NCBI GenBank assembly: GCA_021792755.1
Contig: JAJYUA010000007.1
Coordinates: 62,001 to 126,000, forward strand
Direction: 5' to 3'
Source: Pseudomonadota bacterium
GTDB lineage: Bacteria; Pseudomonadota; Gammaproteobacteria; Steroidobacterales; Steroidobacteraceae
DNA: 64,000 nt
The stretch's first letter is position 1, and every line of letters begins with the position of its first letter. Shown in pieces: positions 17,650-28,783 of the stretch. Both the position numbers and the translations under genes were made by a program. The notes beneath the pieces are model-generated. The model did not search any database and was not told the origin of the DNA. It worked only from the letters and a program-made list of their open reading frames with translations.

Positions 17650-18759
17650 ATGGTAACTCAGACGTCTTCAACCCCTCCCGGGAATGCTCTTCGCATTCGG
17701 CCGCCTCGCGCGCGACTGCGGGTCGCGCAGCGGGTCCTGACGGCCGCAGCGCTGGCTGCGCTGGCCGGCTGCGCGAGCACTGCGTACCTGTGGCAGGCGG
17801 CGAGCGGTGAATGGCACGTCCTGCACGAACGCAAACCCATCATCGATGTGATCGATGAGCCGCAAGCCTCAGAGCCGCTGATCAGAGAGCTCGCCTACGT
17901 CCGGGAGGCCCGCCGCTTCGCCTCGCAGCAACTGGGACTGCCGAACGACGACAGCTACCGCACCTACGTGAACCTGCACCGCCGCTACGTGGTCTGGAAC
18001 GTGGTCGCCGCGCCGGAGTTCTCCGTCAACCCCAAGGTGTGGTGCTTTCCGATCGCCGGCTGTGTTCCTTACCGGGGTTACTTCCATGAGCGAAGCGCCC
18101 GGAATTTCGCCAAGGCGCTGAAGCGTCGCGGCTATGACGTCGTGATCGAGGGAGTGCCCGCCTATTCAACCCTGGGAAGGCTCCCCGATCCGGTCATGAG
18201 CACCATGATGCGCTACGGGCGCGAAGAGCTGGCCGCGATGATCTTCCACGAGCTGGCCCACCAGCTGCTCTACGTGGAGAACGATTCCCGGTTCGACGAA
18301 GCGTTCGCCATGACCGTCGAGAATACCGGTATGAAGCGTTGGCTCACGTACCGCCACCAGCCGCGGCAACTGGCGCAGTTCAAGCTGGAAAGCGACGCCG
18401 CCCGGCAATTCGCCGCGCTCCTCAGGCACACGCGCAACCGCCTGGCCAAAGTGTACGCCTCGGGAATTCCGCCACGGCAGATGCTGCGGAAAAAGAAAGC
18501 CGATTTTGCGCGCCTGGCGCAGCACATCCGCTTGCTGGAGCGCCACCTGGGGTTCCATTCGCCCGTATACGACAAATGGATCGCCCAGGGCATGAACAAC
18601 GCCGACCTGGTGTCGGTGGGAACCTACTACAGCTGCCTGCCGGGTTTCGAGCGGCTGCTCCGCAAGGAAGGCGGCAACCTTCCGCGCTTCTACGCCGCGG
18701 CACGCCGCCTGGCACACGAGCCAAAGGCCGAGCGCGACCGCAAGCTGTGCAAGTCATGA
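17650..18759 (+). CDS. Putative zinc aminopeptidase lipoprotein (PF10023 family)
   Basis: 369 residues. The N-terminus is a basic stretch then [13 protein letters not shown], a lipoprotein signal with lipobox LAGC. The core includes [24 protein letters not shown] (the conserved NVVA..E.S motif of this family), [15 protein letters not shown] and [20 protein letters not shown], with HExxH zinc ligands and a distal Glu. The start at 17650 is the only plausible ATG; it is 6 nt from the divergent cca start, leaving almost no room for two promoters, so the transcript may begin inside cca. Family members are predicted periplasmic aminopeptidases; direct evidence is scarce. Confidence 0.8.
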   Translation: MVTQTSSTPPGNALRIRPPRARLRVAQRVLTAAALAALAGCASTAYLWQAASGEWHVLHERKPIIDVIDEPQASEPLIRELAYVREARRFASQQLGLPNDDSYRTYVNLHRRYVVWNVVAAPEFSVNPKVWCFPIAGCVPYRGYFHERSARNFAKALKRRGYDVVIEGVPAYSTLGRLPDPVMSTMMRYGREELAAMIFHELAHQLLYVENDSRFDEAFAMTVENTGMKRWLTYRHQPRQLAQFKLESDAARQFAALLRHTRNRLAKVYASGIPPRQMLRKKKADFARLAQHIRLLERHLGFHSPVYDKWIAQGMNNADLVSVGTYYSCLPGFERLLRKEGGNLPRFYAAARRLAHEPKAERDRKLCKS

Positions 18760-18911
18760 CACCTGACGCCTCTGCGCGCAGGATCGGACCTCATCCGCAG
18801 GCGCGCCCTGGGTGCGTGCCAAGCCAGGCCAACGGATAGATCAGGAGCCGGCCCCGGCTGTTGCCGCAATTTCGCATTCCCGCTCCCCGCGCAGCTCGAG
18901 GCGCGCGCACT

Positions 18912-20066
18912 CTACAGCGACCTCCGCAGATCCTGCAGCGCAAAGCCCGCAAGCGGCGCATCGAAGTCGCGCGTCAGCGCCATCACCTTGAACGCCTCGC
19001 CCATCTCGCCGGGCAGCAGCAGGCGGCGCGCCTCGCCGGCGAGGCGCGCGTGCCGTACCGGGTCGGCTTCCTCGCCCACGAGCCGGTCAATCCCGGTCCC
19101 CAAGAGAAACGCCGCCTGGGTCACAAAGCCCCTGACGTCGAGCCCGCACTCCACTGCCGCTTCGGCCACCCGCGTAAAATCGACCCACGCCGTGATGTCC
19201 TGGACGGCGAGGTTGACGTATGGATTGTCGTGAACGCGCTGCTTGAAGTGACAACGTAACGTACCGGTCACGCGCTGCGGGTGGTAGTAATGAGACCGCG
19301 GCAGACCGTAATCGAACAACAGCATCAGGCCACGTTCCAGGCGCTCGGCCACACCGGCCAGCCATGGCGCCGCACACAGGCAGATTTCGGACACATACCC
19401 AGCGGGCAAGGGCTCGGGTAGCTCACTCATCAGCGAGGCGCAGGCGTCGGCAAGCGCCCCCTGCGCCGGCCCCTCGCGCTCCACGATGGCCTCACCCTGC
19501 ACGGCCACGCCCAGTTCCCGCACGCCGTCCTCTGCGATGACGAACCGCCGGCAGGGCAAGGCATCCAGCACCTCGTTGGCCAGGATGACGCCGGTCAGCG
19601 CCCGCTCCGGCAGCCGGTCGAGCCACACCACCCGGTCGCGCAGCTCGGCCGCAAGCCGCCCGAGCGCGGCGCGCTGGCGATCTCTCAGGTCCGCGCTGAC
19701 CTCCAGGATGGCATAGCGCTCGGGCAGCACGCCACGCGCGGACAACGCCATCAGCACGGCGGCAGCCATGCGGCCGGTGCCGGCCCCGAGCTCCAGTATC
19801 TCGCCACCGCCTTCGAGCACCTGGGCGCACTGCCCCGCCACGCAGCGGCTGAAGAGGTCGGAGACCTCGGGCGCGGTGACGAAGTCCCCGCCGGGACCGA
19901 TCTTCAGGCTGCCGGCGCTGTAGTACCCGAGCCCGGGGGCATAAAGCGCCAGCGCCATGAAATCCTCGAACGACAGCCAGCCCCCGGCGGCGCGGATGCG
20001 CTCGCGGATCAGGTCTGCCGCCTTGCGCGAGTGTTCCGCCTCCTCGGGCGAGAGCACAGGCATCAT
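18912..20066 (-). CDS. MidA/NDUFAF7-family SAM-dependent methyltransferase
   Basis: 384 residues from the ATG at 20066 (MMPVLSPEEAE); an upstream ATG at 20090 is possible but gives a poorer leader. WLSFEDFMALALYAPGLGYY (N-terminal signature), GDFVTAPEVSDLFSRCVAGQ, EILELGAGTGRMAAAVL (SAM-binding glycine loop), VILANEVLDALPCRRF and CHFKQRVHDNPY define the family. The mitochondrial homologue methylates an arginine of complex I subunit NDUFS2. The bacterial role is presumed similar but unproven. An NDUFA9-like gene lies 3 kb away. It is divergent from the pteridine reductase gene with about 35 nt between starts. Confidence 0.85.
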   Translation of the reverse strand: MMPVLSPEEAEHSRKAADLIRERIRAAGGWLSFEDFMALALYAPGLGYYSAGSLKIGPGGDFVTAPEVSDLFSRCVAGQCAQVLEGGGEILELGAGTGRMAAAVLMALSARGVLPERYAILEVSADLRDRQRAALGRLAAELRDRVVWLDRLPERALTGVILANEVLDALPCRRFVIAEDGVRELGVAVQGEAIVEREGPAQGALADACASLMSELPEPLPAGYVSEICLCAAPWLAGVAERLERGLMLLFDYGLPRSHYYHPQRVTGTLRCHFKQRVHDNPYVNLAVQDITAWVDFTRVAEAAVECGLDVRGFVTQAAFLLGTGIDRLVGEEADPVRHARLAGEARRLLLPGEMGEAFKVMALTRDFDAPLAGFALQDLRRSL

Positions 20067-20101
20067 ACTGTCCGTACGCCCAAGCCTCATGCAGCAGCCC
20101 A

Positions 20102-20872
20102 ATGACCGATCCCGCACACGCAGCGTCCCACAAACCCCTCGCCGGCAAGGCGGCCCTGATCAGCGGCGGCGCACGCCGGCTGGGCGCGGTGATCGCGTGC
20201 GCCCTTCACGAAGCAGGCGCCAATGTCGTGCTGCACTACCGCAGTTCCGCCGAGGCGGCGACGACCCTGGCGGGGGAGCTGAACGGGATCCGTCGCGGCT
20301 CCGCGATGCTCGCGCAATGCGACCTGCTCGACACCGCCTCGCTGGAACGACTGGCCGGCAGCGCCACGGCGGCGTTCGGCCGGCTCGACATCCTGGTCAA
20401 CAACGCCTCGACCTTCTATCCCACCCCGATGGGCGAGATCGGCGAGCGGGCGTGGAACGATCTGATCGGCACCAACCTCAAGGCACCGTTGTTTCTCGCT
20501 CAGGCCGCGGCGCCTGCGCTGCACGAGAACGGCGGGCTGATCCTCAACCTGGTGGACATTCACGGCATGCGGCCGCTGCGCCGCCATCCGGTCTACAGCG
20601 TCGCCAAGGCGGGCCTGATCATGCTCACCAAGTCGCTCGCCCGCGAGCTCGGTCCCCAGGTGCGGGTGAACGCCATCGCGCCCGGGCCGGTCATGTGGCC
20701 GGAAACGGGGGTGGACGAAGTGCTGCGCAGGCGCATCATCGAGCGCACGGCGCTCAAGCGCGGCGGCTCGCCGGAAGACGTGGCGCGAGCAGCGCTCTAC
20801 TTCGCCTGCGATGCGCCGTTCGTCACCGGACAGGTTCTTGCGGTCGACGGCGGCCGAAGCGTCGGCTGGTAA
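20102..20872 (+). CDS. Pteridine reductase-like short-chain dehydrogenase
   Basis: 256 residues. LISGGARRLGAVIACALHEA is the arginine-containing NADPH-binding motif of pteridine reductases (TGxxxRxG type). NNAS, then YSVAKAGLIMLTKSLARELG (catalytic Tyr and Lys) and PGPVMWPE follow. The C-terminal CDAPFVTGQVLAVDGGRSVG is the usual SDR ending. It converges on folK with 5 nt between stop codons and lies next to folB. This supports a role in reducing dihydrobiopterin or dihydrofolate-like pterins rather than lipids. Some bacteria use such enzymes to back up dihydrofolate reductase. Confidence 0.85.
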   Translation: MTDPAHAASHKPLAGKAALISGGARRLGAVIACALHEAGANVVLHYRSSAEAATTLAGELNGIRRGSAMLAQCDLLDTASLERLAGSATAAFGRLDILVNNASTFYPTPMGEIGERAWNDLIGTNLKAPLFLAQAAAPALHENGGLILNLVDIHGMRPLRRHPVYSVAKAGLIMLTKSLARELGPQVRVNAIAPGPVMWPETGVDEVLRRRIIERTALKRGGSPEDVARAALYFACDAPFVTGQVLAVDGGRSVGW

Positions 20873-20877
20873 CAGGA

Positions 20878-21378
20878 TCAAACGCCGCCTTTCCCGCCCG
20901 GCCGCACCCGGGCGAGCGGGTGCGCGGCGCGGTCGAACCGCCGCCACAGCTCGCCGATGGGGAGTTTCTCGGTCGGGTGAACGACCTCGGGAGCCAGATC
21001 CGCGAGCGGCCCCAGCATGTAGGCGCGTTTCAGCAGGTCGGGACGCGGTACCTTCAGCGTCGCTGTCTGGCGTACCAGATCACCGTACAGTAGCACGTCG
21101 AGATCCATGGTCCGCGGCGCCCACCTTGGCGCCTCGCGCGTGCGGCCGCACACTGCCTCGATGAAGTGCAACCTCTCGACCACGTCCTCGATTGCCAGGT
21201 CCGTGGAGAAGCCGGCCACGAAATTGATGAAGTCATCGCCCTCGAAGCCGACCGCGCGATTGCGATACCACGCAGAGAAACGCACGCCGGGAAAGTGCTT
21301 CTCGAGCTCCGTGGACGCCATCGCGAGATGACGCTCGGGCTCGACGTTGCTGCCGGCGGCGATGTAGACCTGTGGCAT
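20878..21378 (-). CDS. folK: HPPK, 6-hydroxymethyl-7,8-dihydropterin pyrophosphokinase
   Basis: A 166-residue enzyme that transfers pyrophosphate from ATP to hydroxymethyl-dihydropterin in folate synthesis. YIAAGSNVEPERHLAMA is the N-terminal strand-loop. FINFVAGFST, RWAPRTMDLDVLLYGD (signature with the two metal-binding Asp) and VPRPDLLKRAYMLGPLADLA are all present. It follows folB by 6 nt on the minus strand, so both are translated from one message. Confidence 0.95.
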   Translation of the reverse strand: MPQVYIAAGSNVEPERHLAMASTELEKHFPGVRFSAWYRNRAVGFEGDDFINFVAGFSTDLAIEDVVERLHFIEAVCGRTREAPRWAPRTMDLDVLLYGDLVRQTATLKVPRPDLLKRAYMLGPLADLAPEVVHPTEKLPIGELWRRFDRAAHPLARVRPGGKGGV

Positions 21379-21384
21379 GGCTGC

Positions 21385-21789
21385 TCAGAGCCGCGCCGCC
21401 GCCGCGGCGGTCAGGTCCGCTCGGCTGCGCTCGATCACCACCCCCACGTCGCGCGAGTTGCGGATGGCGCCCGGCTTGTTGAGCGACACACGCGCCCACT
21501 CGACCCCGAACTCTTCCAGAAGCAACAGCGCCAGCCGGTGCGCCAGCGTCTCGACGAGCTTGAACTCGGAGGCCTCGATGTAGGCCAGCACGCGCTTGGC
21601 CACCCGCTTGTAGTCCACGGTATCGGCCACATCGTCGGTGGCAGCGGCGCGGCGGCAGTCCACCGGCAGCTCGAGGTCCACCACCACGGTCTGCTTGACG
21701 CGCCGCTCCCACTCGATGAAGCCGATGATGCATTCTGCGGCGAGTCCCCGCAGAAAGATCCGATCGCCCGAAATCAGCGCGCTGGTCAT
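21385..21789 (-). CDS. folB: Dihydroneopterin aldolase
   Basis: A 134-residue enzyme that cleaves dihydroneopterin to hydroxymethyl-dihydropterin. DRIFLRGLAAECIIGFIEWE (substrate-binding N-terminus with the conserved Glu), DTVDYKRVAKRVL, LVETLAHRLALLLLEEF and VSLNKPGAIRNSRDVGVVIE (catalytic Lys in the N-K-P) fit FolB throughout. It lies 10 nt after tsaD and 6 nt before folK. The product of this gene is the substrate of the next. Confidence 0.95.
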   Translation of the reverse strand: MTSALISGDRIFLRGLAAECIIGFIEWERRVKQTVVVDLELPVDCRRAAATDDVADTVDYKRVAKRVLAYIEASEFKLVETLAHRLALLLLEEFGVEWARVSLNKPGAIRNSRDVGVVIERSRADLTAAAAARL

Positions 21790-21799
21790 GCTGTCAATG

Positions 21800-22831
21800 T
21801 CACCCTTTATTGCCTTGGTTCACCGCCGCCAGCGACTCGAGCGGCCACTGTGCGCGCGCCTCGATCGCAAGACCGCTTCGCTCGCCCGCTCTCAGCCGCG
21901 CCAGCCCCGCCACCGCGATCATCGCCGCATTGTCGGTGCAGAACTCGACCCGTGGATAGTACACGCGCCCCCCACGGCGGCCGACCGTCTCGGCCAGTGT
22001 CTCGCGCAGCCGCTGATTGGCGCTCACTCCGCCCGAGACCACCAGCGTGCCGAGGCCCGTGGCCTCGAGCGCCCGAATGGCCTTGGCGACCAGGGTGTCG
22101 ACGATGGCCTCTTCGACGGCACGCGCCACGTCCGCCTTCAGCTGCTTCGTGAGCTCGCGGCCGCGAAGCGCATGCAGCACGGCCGTTTTCAGACCCGAGA
22201 AGCTGAACTCCAGCCCCGGCCGATCGAGCATGGGGCGGGGGAATTGGAATACCCCGCCCACGCCGGTGCGCGCCAGCCTCGCCAGCTCGGGGCCTCCGGG
22301 ATACGGCAGGCCAAGGAGCTTGGCCGTCTTGTCGAACGCCTCTCCGGCCGCATCGTCCCGGGTATCGCCGAGGATCCGGTAGCGGCCGATGGCGCTCACT
22401 TCGATGAGCTGGGTATGCCCCCCCGAGGCGAGCAGCGCCAGATGGGGGAAAGGCGGCGGGCTCGGCTCGAGCAGGGGGGCGAGGAGGTGTCCTTCGAGAT
22501 GATGCACGGCGACGGCCGGCCGCCCCCAGGCATAGGCCAGGCTGCGCGCGAGCGCCGCCCCGGTGAGCAGGGCCCCGATCAGCCCGGGGCCGGCGGTGTA
22601 GGCCACCCCCGAGAGCTCCCCGGGAGCCGTGGCGGCACGCTCCAGGGCCCGCCTCACCAGGGGCAGGAGCTTGCGCACATGGTCTCGGGAGGCCAGCTCC
22701 GGCACCACGCCCCCGAAGGCGCGGTGCAGCTCGATCTGGCTGTACAGCTCGTGCGCGAGCAGCCCCCGGGCCTCGTCGAGGACCGCAGCCGCGCTTTCGT
22801 CGCAAGAGGACTCGATCGCCAGCACCCGCAT
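21800..22831 (-). CDS. tsaD: TsaD, catalytic subunit of tRNA t6A synthesis
   Basis: A 343-residue ASKHA-fold protein that transfers threonylcarbamoyl to A37 of ANN-decoding tRNAs. [52 protein letters not shown] (metal-binding His pair), [33 protein letters not shown] and [13 protein letters not shown] are diagnostic. It heads the tsaD-folB-folK operon and is divergent from rpsU. plsY, often found between these genes in gammaproteobacteria, is absent. The intron-split tRNA-Ile in this window has A37 as the first base of its 3' exon, so the intron must be removed before t6A is made. Confidence 0.97.
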   Translation of the reverse strand: MRVLAIESSCDESAAAVLDEARGLLAHELYSQIELHRAFGGVVPELASRDHVRKLLPLVRRALERAATAPGELSGVAYTAGPGLIGALLTGAALARSLAYAWGRPAVAVHHLEGHLLAPLLEPSPPPFPHLALLASGGHTQLIEVSAIGRYRILGDTRDDAAGEAFDKTAKLLGLPYPGGPELARLARTGVGGVFQFPRPMLDRPGLEFSFSGLKTAVLHALRGRELTKQLKADVARAVEEAIVDTLVAKAIRALEATGLGTLVVSGGVSANQRLRETLAETVGRRGGRVYYPRVEFCTDNAAMIAVAGLARLRAGERSGLAIEARAQWPLESLAAVNQGNKG

Positions 22832-22834
22832 GTT

Positions 22835-22863
22835 TTGCCTTTACCACCCGCGTCTACTAGAAT
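22835..22863 (+). promoter_or_regulatory. Sigma70-type promoter for the rpsU operon
   Basis: TTGCCT (22835-22840), 17 bp, TAGAAT (22858-22863). It matches the consensus at 4 of 6 and 5 of 6 positions. It lies just outside the tsaD start and about 95 nt before the rpsU ATG. Confidence 0.5.
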
Positions 22864-22961
22864 TGCCGGCCCATTTGTCCCGGCCGTTTGCCGTCCCAGG
22901 GGCGAAGTCGAGTGGTGCCCCGGGGCCCCTGTGGGGCCGGCCGTACTTTTCAGAGGTTTCG

Positions 22962-23171
22962 ATGCCGAGCGTCCGTATCCGTGAGAACGAGTATTTCGAT
23001 GCCGCCTTGCGGCGTTTCAAACGCGCCTGCGAGAAGGCCGGCATTCTCACCGAGCTGCGCCGGCGGGAATTCTACGAGAAGCCGACCCAGGAGCGGAAAC
23101 GCAAGAAGGCGGCGGCCATCAAGCGCCACATGAAGCGCGTCTCCCGCGAGAGCGTGCGCCCGGCGCGCTAG
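22962..23171 (+). CDS. rpsU: Ribosomal protein bS21
   Basis: 69 residues: [20 protein letters not shown], then the Arg/Lys-rich body ending VRPAR. The ATG at 22962 has AGAGG 6 nt upstream; the frame is open far upstream but without homology. bS21 helps 16S rRNA-mRNA contact at initiation. It is the first gene of the macromolecular-synthesis operon rpsU-yqeY-dnaG-rpoD. Confidence 0.97.
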   Translation: MPSVRIRENEYFDAALRRFKRACEKAGILTELRRREFYEKPTQERKRKKAAAIKRHMKRVSRESVRPAR

Positions 23172-23184
23172 GGCTTGCGCTCTC

Positions 23185-23631
23185 ATGACGCTCAAGGAAC
23201 GTATCACCGAGGACATGAAGAGCGCGATGCGCTCCGGTGACAAGGAGCGTCTCGGCACCGTGCGCCTGGCACTTGCCGCCATCAAGCAGCGGGAGGTCGA
23301 CGAGCGCATCACGCTCGATGACGGCCAGGTCCTTGCTGTGCTGGAAAAGATGATCAAGCAGCGCAAGGAAGCGATCACCCAGTTTCAGTCCGGCGGCCGC
23401 GCCGATCTCGTGGCCAAGGAAAGCGCCGAGATCACCGTGCTGCAGGCTTATCTGCCGGCGCCGATGGGCGAGGCCGAGCTCGACGCGCTCATCGCCCAGG
23501 CCATTGGCCAGACCGGGGCCGCCTCGGTGAAGGACATGGGCAAGGTCATGGCCGCAGTCAAAGCCCTGGCCCAGGGCCGCGCCGACATGGCCGCGGTGAG
23601 CGCGCGCGTGCGTGCCAAGCTTGGCCAGTAA
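23185..23631 (+). CDS. yqeY: GatB/YqeY-domain protein
   Basis: 148 residues: MTLKERITEDMKSAMRSGDK, LGTVRLALAAIKQREVDERI, KQRKEAITQFQSGGRADLV, ILQAYLPAPM-like VLQAYLPAPM and SVKDMGKVMAAVKA. The family resembles the tRNA-binding tail of GatB and is suspected to assist tRNA-dependent amidation, but its role is unproven. It lies 13 nt after rpsU and runs directly into dnaG (TAATTG at the junction). Confidence 0.93.
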   Translation: MTLKERITEDMKSAMRSGDKERLGTVRLALAAIKQREVDERITLDDGQVLAVLEKMIKQRKEAITQFQSGGRADLVAKESAEITVLQAYLPAPMGEAELDALIAQAIGQTGAASVKDMGKVMAAVKALAQGRADMAAVSARVRAKLGQ

Positions 23632-23660
23632 TTGGGCCGCTCAACGGGGCTGTCCGACCC

Positions 23661-25439
23661 ATCATCCCGCAGAGCTTCATCGATGAGCTGATCGCCCGCA
23701 CGGACATCGTGGAGGTGGTCGGCTCGCGCGTGCAGCTGGCCAAGGCGGGCCGCGAATACAAGGCCTGCTGTCCCTTCCACACCGAGAAGACCGCCTCGTT
23801 CTGGGTCAGCCCCGAGAAACAGTTCTACCATTGCTTCGGCTGCGGGGCGCACGGCACGGCGCTCAGATTCCTCATGGAGTACGACCACCTGGCCTTTCCC
23901 GAGGCCGTGGAAGAGCTGGCCGGCCGCCTGGGACTGCCCGTGCCGAACGAGGGAGGCGGCGATGCTGCGAGGCCGCGGGACGCATCGCTGTATGAGCTCA
24001 TGGCCCGCGTGGCGCAGTTCTATGCCGAGACGCTGAAGCGGGACGAGCGCGCGGAGCGTTATCTCACGCAGCGCGGCCTGACCGCCGAGATCGTGCAGCG
24101 CTTCGGCATCGGCTATGCGCCCGATGCCTGGAATGCTCTCTTGAAGCGCTTCGGACCCGGTGAGCGCGACCGCCAGACTCTCGGGGAGCTCGGCCTGATC
24201 ATCGAGCGCGAGAGAAGTCAGGTGCGCGACGGCGAGCAACATTACGACCGTTTCCGCGATCGCATCATGTTTCCCATTCGCGACAGCCGCGGGCGGGCTA
24301 TCGCCTTCGGCGGGCGGGTCATCGACCGAGGCGAGCCGAAGTACCTGAATTCCCCGGAGACCGCGCTTTTCCACAAGGGGCGTGAGCTCTACGGCCTGTA
24401 CGAGACGCGCCTCGCGCGCTCGAGCCTCAAACGGCTGCTGGTGGTCGAGGGCTACATGGACGTGGTGCGGCTGCACCAGGCGGGAATCGCCTATGCGGTG
24501 GCCACACTCGGCACCGCCACCACAGCCGAGCACCTGATGCGCATCTTTCGGCTGGTTCGGGAAGTGGTGTTCGCCTTCGACGGCGACCGGGCCGGACGCG
24601 GGGCGGCATGGCGAGCCCTGCAGCACGCCCTGCCGCAAGCCCGTGAGGGCCGCGAGATCCGTTTCCTGTTCCTGCCCGAGGGGCACGACCCGGATACGCT
24701 GGTGGGCGAGGAGGGACGGGAAGCGTTCGAGAAGCGCCTCGAGTCGGCCCTGCCCCTGTCCGAGTACCTCGTCCGGGAGTTGTCCGCGCAATGCGATATC
24801 GCTCATGCTGATGGGCGCGCGCGCTTTGCCGAGGCCGCCCGGCCGCTCGTTCATAAGGTCCCGGAAGGCGTCTACCGGGAACTGCTGCTGACGCGAGTGG
24901 CCGAAGTGGTGGGATTGGCGCCACAACGGCTGCAAGCCTTGTGGGCCGGCGGCGAGCCTTCGGCGCAGGCTGTGCAGGCTCCCGCCCGCCGGCGCCCCAT
25001 TCGCAGCGCCGGCCGGGGCAGCTTGGTGCGGCAGGCCGTCGTGCGCCTGGTGCGATTCCCGGCCACGGCCGGCTCGGTCACCGATGCCGAGCGTGCGGGA
25101 ATCGACGATTGCACCGAGCCGGGCGCCGATTTGCTGCGCGCGCTGCTCGATGATTTGCGCGAGCGGCCGTTAAAGGTCTCGGCGCAGGTGCTGGAGCGCT
25201 GGGTCGCAAAGCCCGGCGGGGAGCACCTGGGCCGCCTGCTGGAGCGGGAAGAGGTGCTGGATGAGGAGGCCGCCGCCGCGGTGGAGCTGCGTGCGGTGCT
25301 CGTAAAGCTGGCGGACACGGTGCTGGAGCGGCGACTGGATGCTTTGCTTGCCAAGCAGGCCGCCACCGGTGGGTTGAGCGAAGCCGAATTACTGGAATTT
25401 CAAAGATTTATGAATAGAAAAGCCGATCGATCGAGGTGA
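23661..25439 (+). CDS. dnaG: DNA primase, start codon unresolved
   Basis: About 592 residues; makes the RNA primers of replication. IPQSFIDELIARTDIVEVV (the conserved first helix) precedes the CHC2 zinc motif (YKACCPFHTEKTASFWVSPE then FYHCFGCG). The TOPRIM core has LLVVEGYMDVVRLHQAG and FDGDRAGRGAA. The C-terminal DnaB-binding region is about 130 residues. No ATG, GTG or TTG exists in frame ahead of the first helix: GTG 23709 would remove it. Initiation could be at ATC 23661/23664 or ATT 23631. Alternatively one G is missing from the G4 run at 23646-23649, which would put TTG 23632 (touching the yqeY stop) in frame. The start given is a conservative estimate. Confidence 0.9.
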   Translation: MIPQSFIDELIARTDIVEVVGSRVQLAKAGREYKACCPFHTEKTASFWVSPEKQFYHCFGCGAHGTALRFLMEYDHLAFPEAVEELAGRLGLPVPNEGGGDAARPRDASLYELMARVAQFYAETLKRDERAERYLTQRGLTAEIVQRFGIGYAPDAWNALLKRFGPGERDRQTLGELGLIIERERSQVRDGEQHYDRFRDRIMFPIRDSRGRAIAFGGRVIDRGEPKYLNSPETALFHKGRELYGLYETRLARSSLKRLLVVEGYMDVVRLHQAGIAYAVATLGTATTAEHLMRIFRLVREVVFAFDGDRAGRGAAWRALQHALPQAREGREIRFLFLPEGHDPDTLVGEEGREAFEKRLESALPLSEYLVRELSAQCDIAHADGRARFAEAARPLVHKVPEGVYRELLLTRVAEVVGLAPQRLQALWAGGEPSAQAVQAPARRRPIRSAGRGSLVRQAVVRLVRFPATAGSVTDAERAGIDDCTEPGADLLRALLDDLRERPLKVSAQVLERWVAKPGGEHLGRLLEREEVLDEEAAAAVELRAVLVKLADTVLERRLDALLAKQAATGGLSEAELLEFQRFMNRKADRSR

Positions 25440-25576
25440 ACCGGACTGCCAAGGTGAACTTGTGGTACCGCTGTCAGACTAATACACTCCCCGATTTACT
25501 TTGCCGCCCCTTGAGTTGGCTCGTGCCCGCCAGCAGATAGGGCCTTGAGCCCCCCGGCCAAATCCTTTGAGACTCA

Positions 25577-27691
<2,115 letters not shown>

Positions 27692-27702
27692 TCCGCTGAC
27701 CG

Positions 27703-27733
27703 CGCCCCGCGGCGACGCTGCCGCCGCGGGGCG
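27703..27733. terminator. Bidirectional hairpin between rpoD and DUF4404 gene
   Basis: An 11-bp inverted repeat (CGCCCCGCGGC, loop GACGCTGCC, GCCGCGGGGCG) lies between two convergent stop codons, 12 nt after rpoD and 10 nt after the minus-strand gene. There is no T-tract. It probably serves both transcripts. Confidence 0.6.
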
Positions 27734-27743
27734 TCCCCGATGC

Positions 27744-28025
27744 TCAGATTCCGACCTTTCCCAAGGCGTCGACGATCTGCTGCAGGAGCTCGGCCAAGCC
27801 CGGGTGATCGGTCTGGAAGCGCACGGCCAGCGACTCGAGTCGGGGGACATGACCTCTGACCGGGCCCGTGCCCTTGCCGTCACCGAGCGCGCGATCGACG
27901 TCGCGCACCAGCGCCGCCAGAATCTTGCGCGATTCCGGATCGACCGAGCCCGCCTGGGCCAGCCGCTCATGGACCCGCGCCAGCAGCTCGCGCAGGCTTT
28001 CCTCGCTCATCGGCTCTTCGCCCAT
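27744..28025 (-). CDS. DUF4404 family protein
   Basis: 93 residues, starting MGEEPMSEESLRELLARVHE; GGGAG lies 6 nt upstream of ATG 28025. The helical pattern (LRELLARVHERL, SRKILAALVRDVDRALGDGK, ESLAVRFQTDHPGLAELLQQ, IVDALGKVGI) fits DUF4404, a small all-alpha family of unknown role. Usual length is 85-95 residues. Confidence 0.8.
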   Translation of the reverse strand: MGEEPMSEESLRELLARVHERLAQAGSVDPESRKILAALVRDVDRALGDGKGTGPVRGHVPRLESLAVRFQTDHPGLAELLQQIVDALGKVGI

Positions 28026-28043
28026 CGGCGGCTCCCGCAGCAT

Positions 28044-28760
28044 TCATTATCGAAGTGGCCAGCGCGGGATTCTAAACGAGAACCGCCCGAGGCAAGTGGC
28101 CTCATTCAATCGACCCGATGCACGGGCTGCCCGGTGGGCTGCTGCGCAGGTGGATCAGCCGCATGCCGGGGGTGAGAAGATCGACAGCGCAGTCTGCGTG
28201 AAGGCCACCAAGGCGCGCTCATCGCTCACGGGGTGCCCTGCGCAGCCGATCCCGGAACCCTGCGGATGGTCGGTGCGCCCGGTCGCGCAAGTTGGTGCTT
28301 GCTCTGACGCAGGCGGGCTGGGGGCGAGCCCACCTCGAATCGTCGTGAATTTCCAACCCGCCTCGGCAAGACGATTCGAGCACGGCAGCTCGCGCTTCGT
28401 CGCTTGCGCGGCAGCCGCCTGCCACGACCGATTGGCGATGGCACGCATGCCAAGCCGCAATTCCCTGGCTCCGGTTGCCTGACGAGACCCGATCGCGCCG
28501 AGATGCGCATGACAGCCGCACCGGCGACGACTTCCTCTGAGCCGCTGGATCAGTTGCCATTTTCCGGCGGCGCCACGCCGCTTCTGGGGCAGGTAGAGCG
28601 GGTGGCGGAGCTTGCCGCTCTTTCTCGCGACGACGGCTGCGCTACAGCATCCGGCGCCCGCGCAGCGTCTTCTGGCATTGGACGCACTTCCGTCCGGTCA
28701 TGAGCGGAGCTTGACTGTGAGCGAGCCGCGGGCGAGCGCAAAATCCGGCGCAATTGGGCA
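28044..28760. other. Intergenic upstream of the tRNA, no supported gene
   Basis: About 720 bases. Frames on both strands are Arg/Ser/Pro-rich with no signature. The long gap before an intron-containing tRNA gene could hold decayed DNA; nothing specific is seen. Confidence 0.5.
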
Positions 28761-28767
28761 CCATTGG

Positions 28768-28773
28768 TATAAT
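28768..28773 (+). promoter_or_regulatory. -10 element of the tRNA-Ile promoter
   Basis: A perfect TATAAT ends 10 nt before the first base of the tRNA. The -35 region is weak. The closeness implies a very short or absent 5' leader. Confidence 0.6.
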
Positions 28774-28783
28774 CTTGCGCTTT

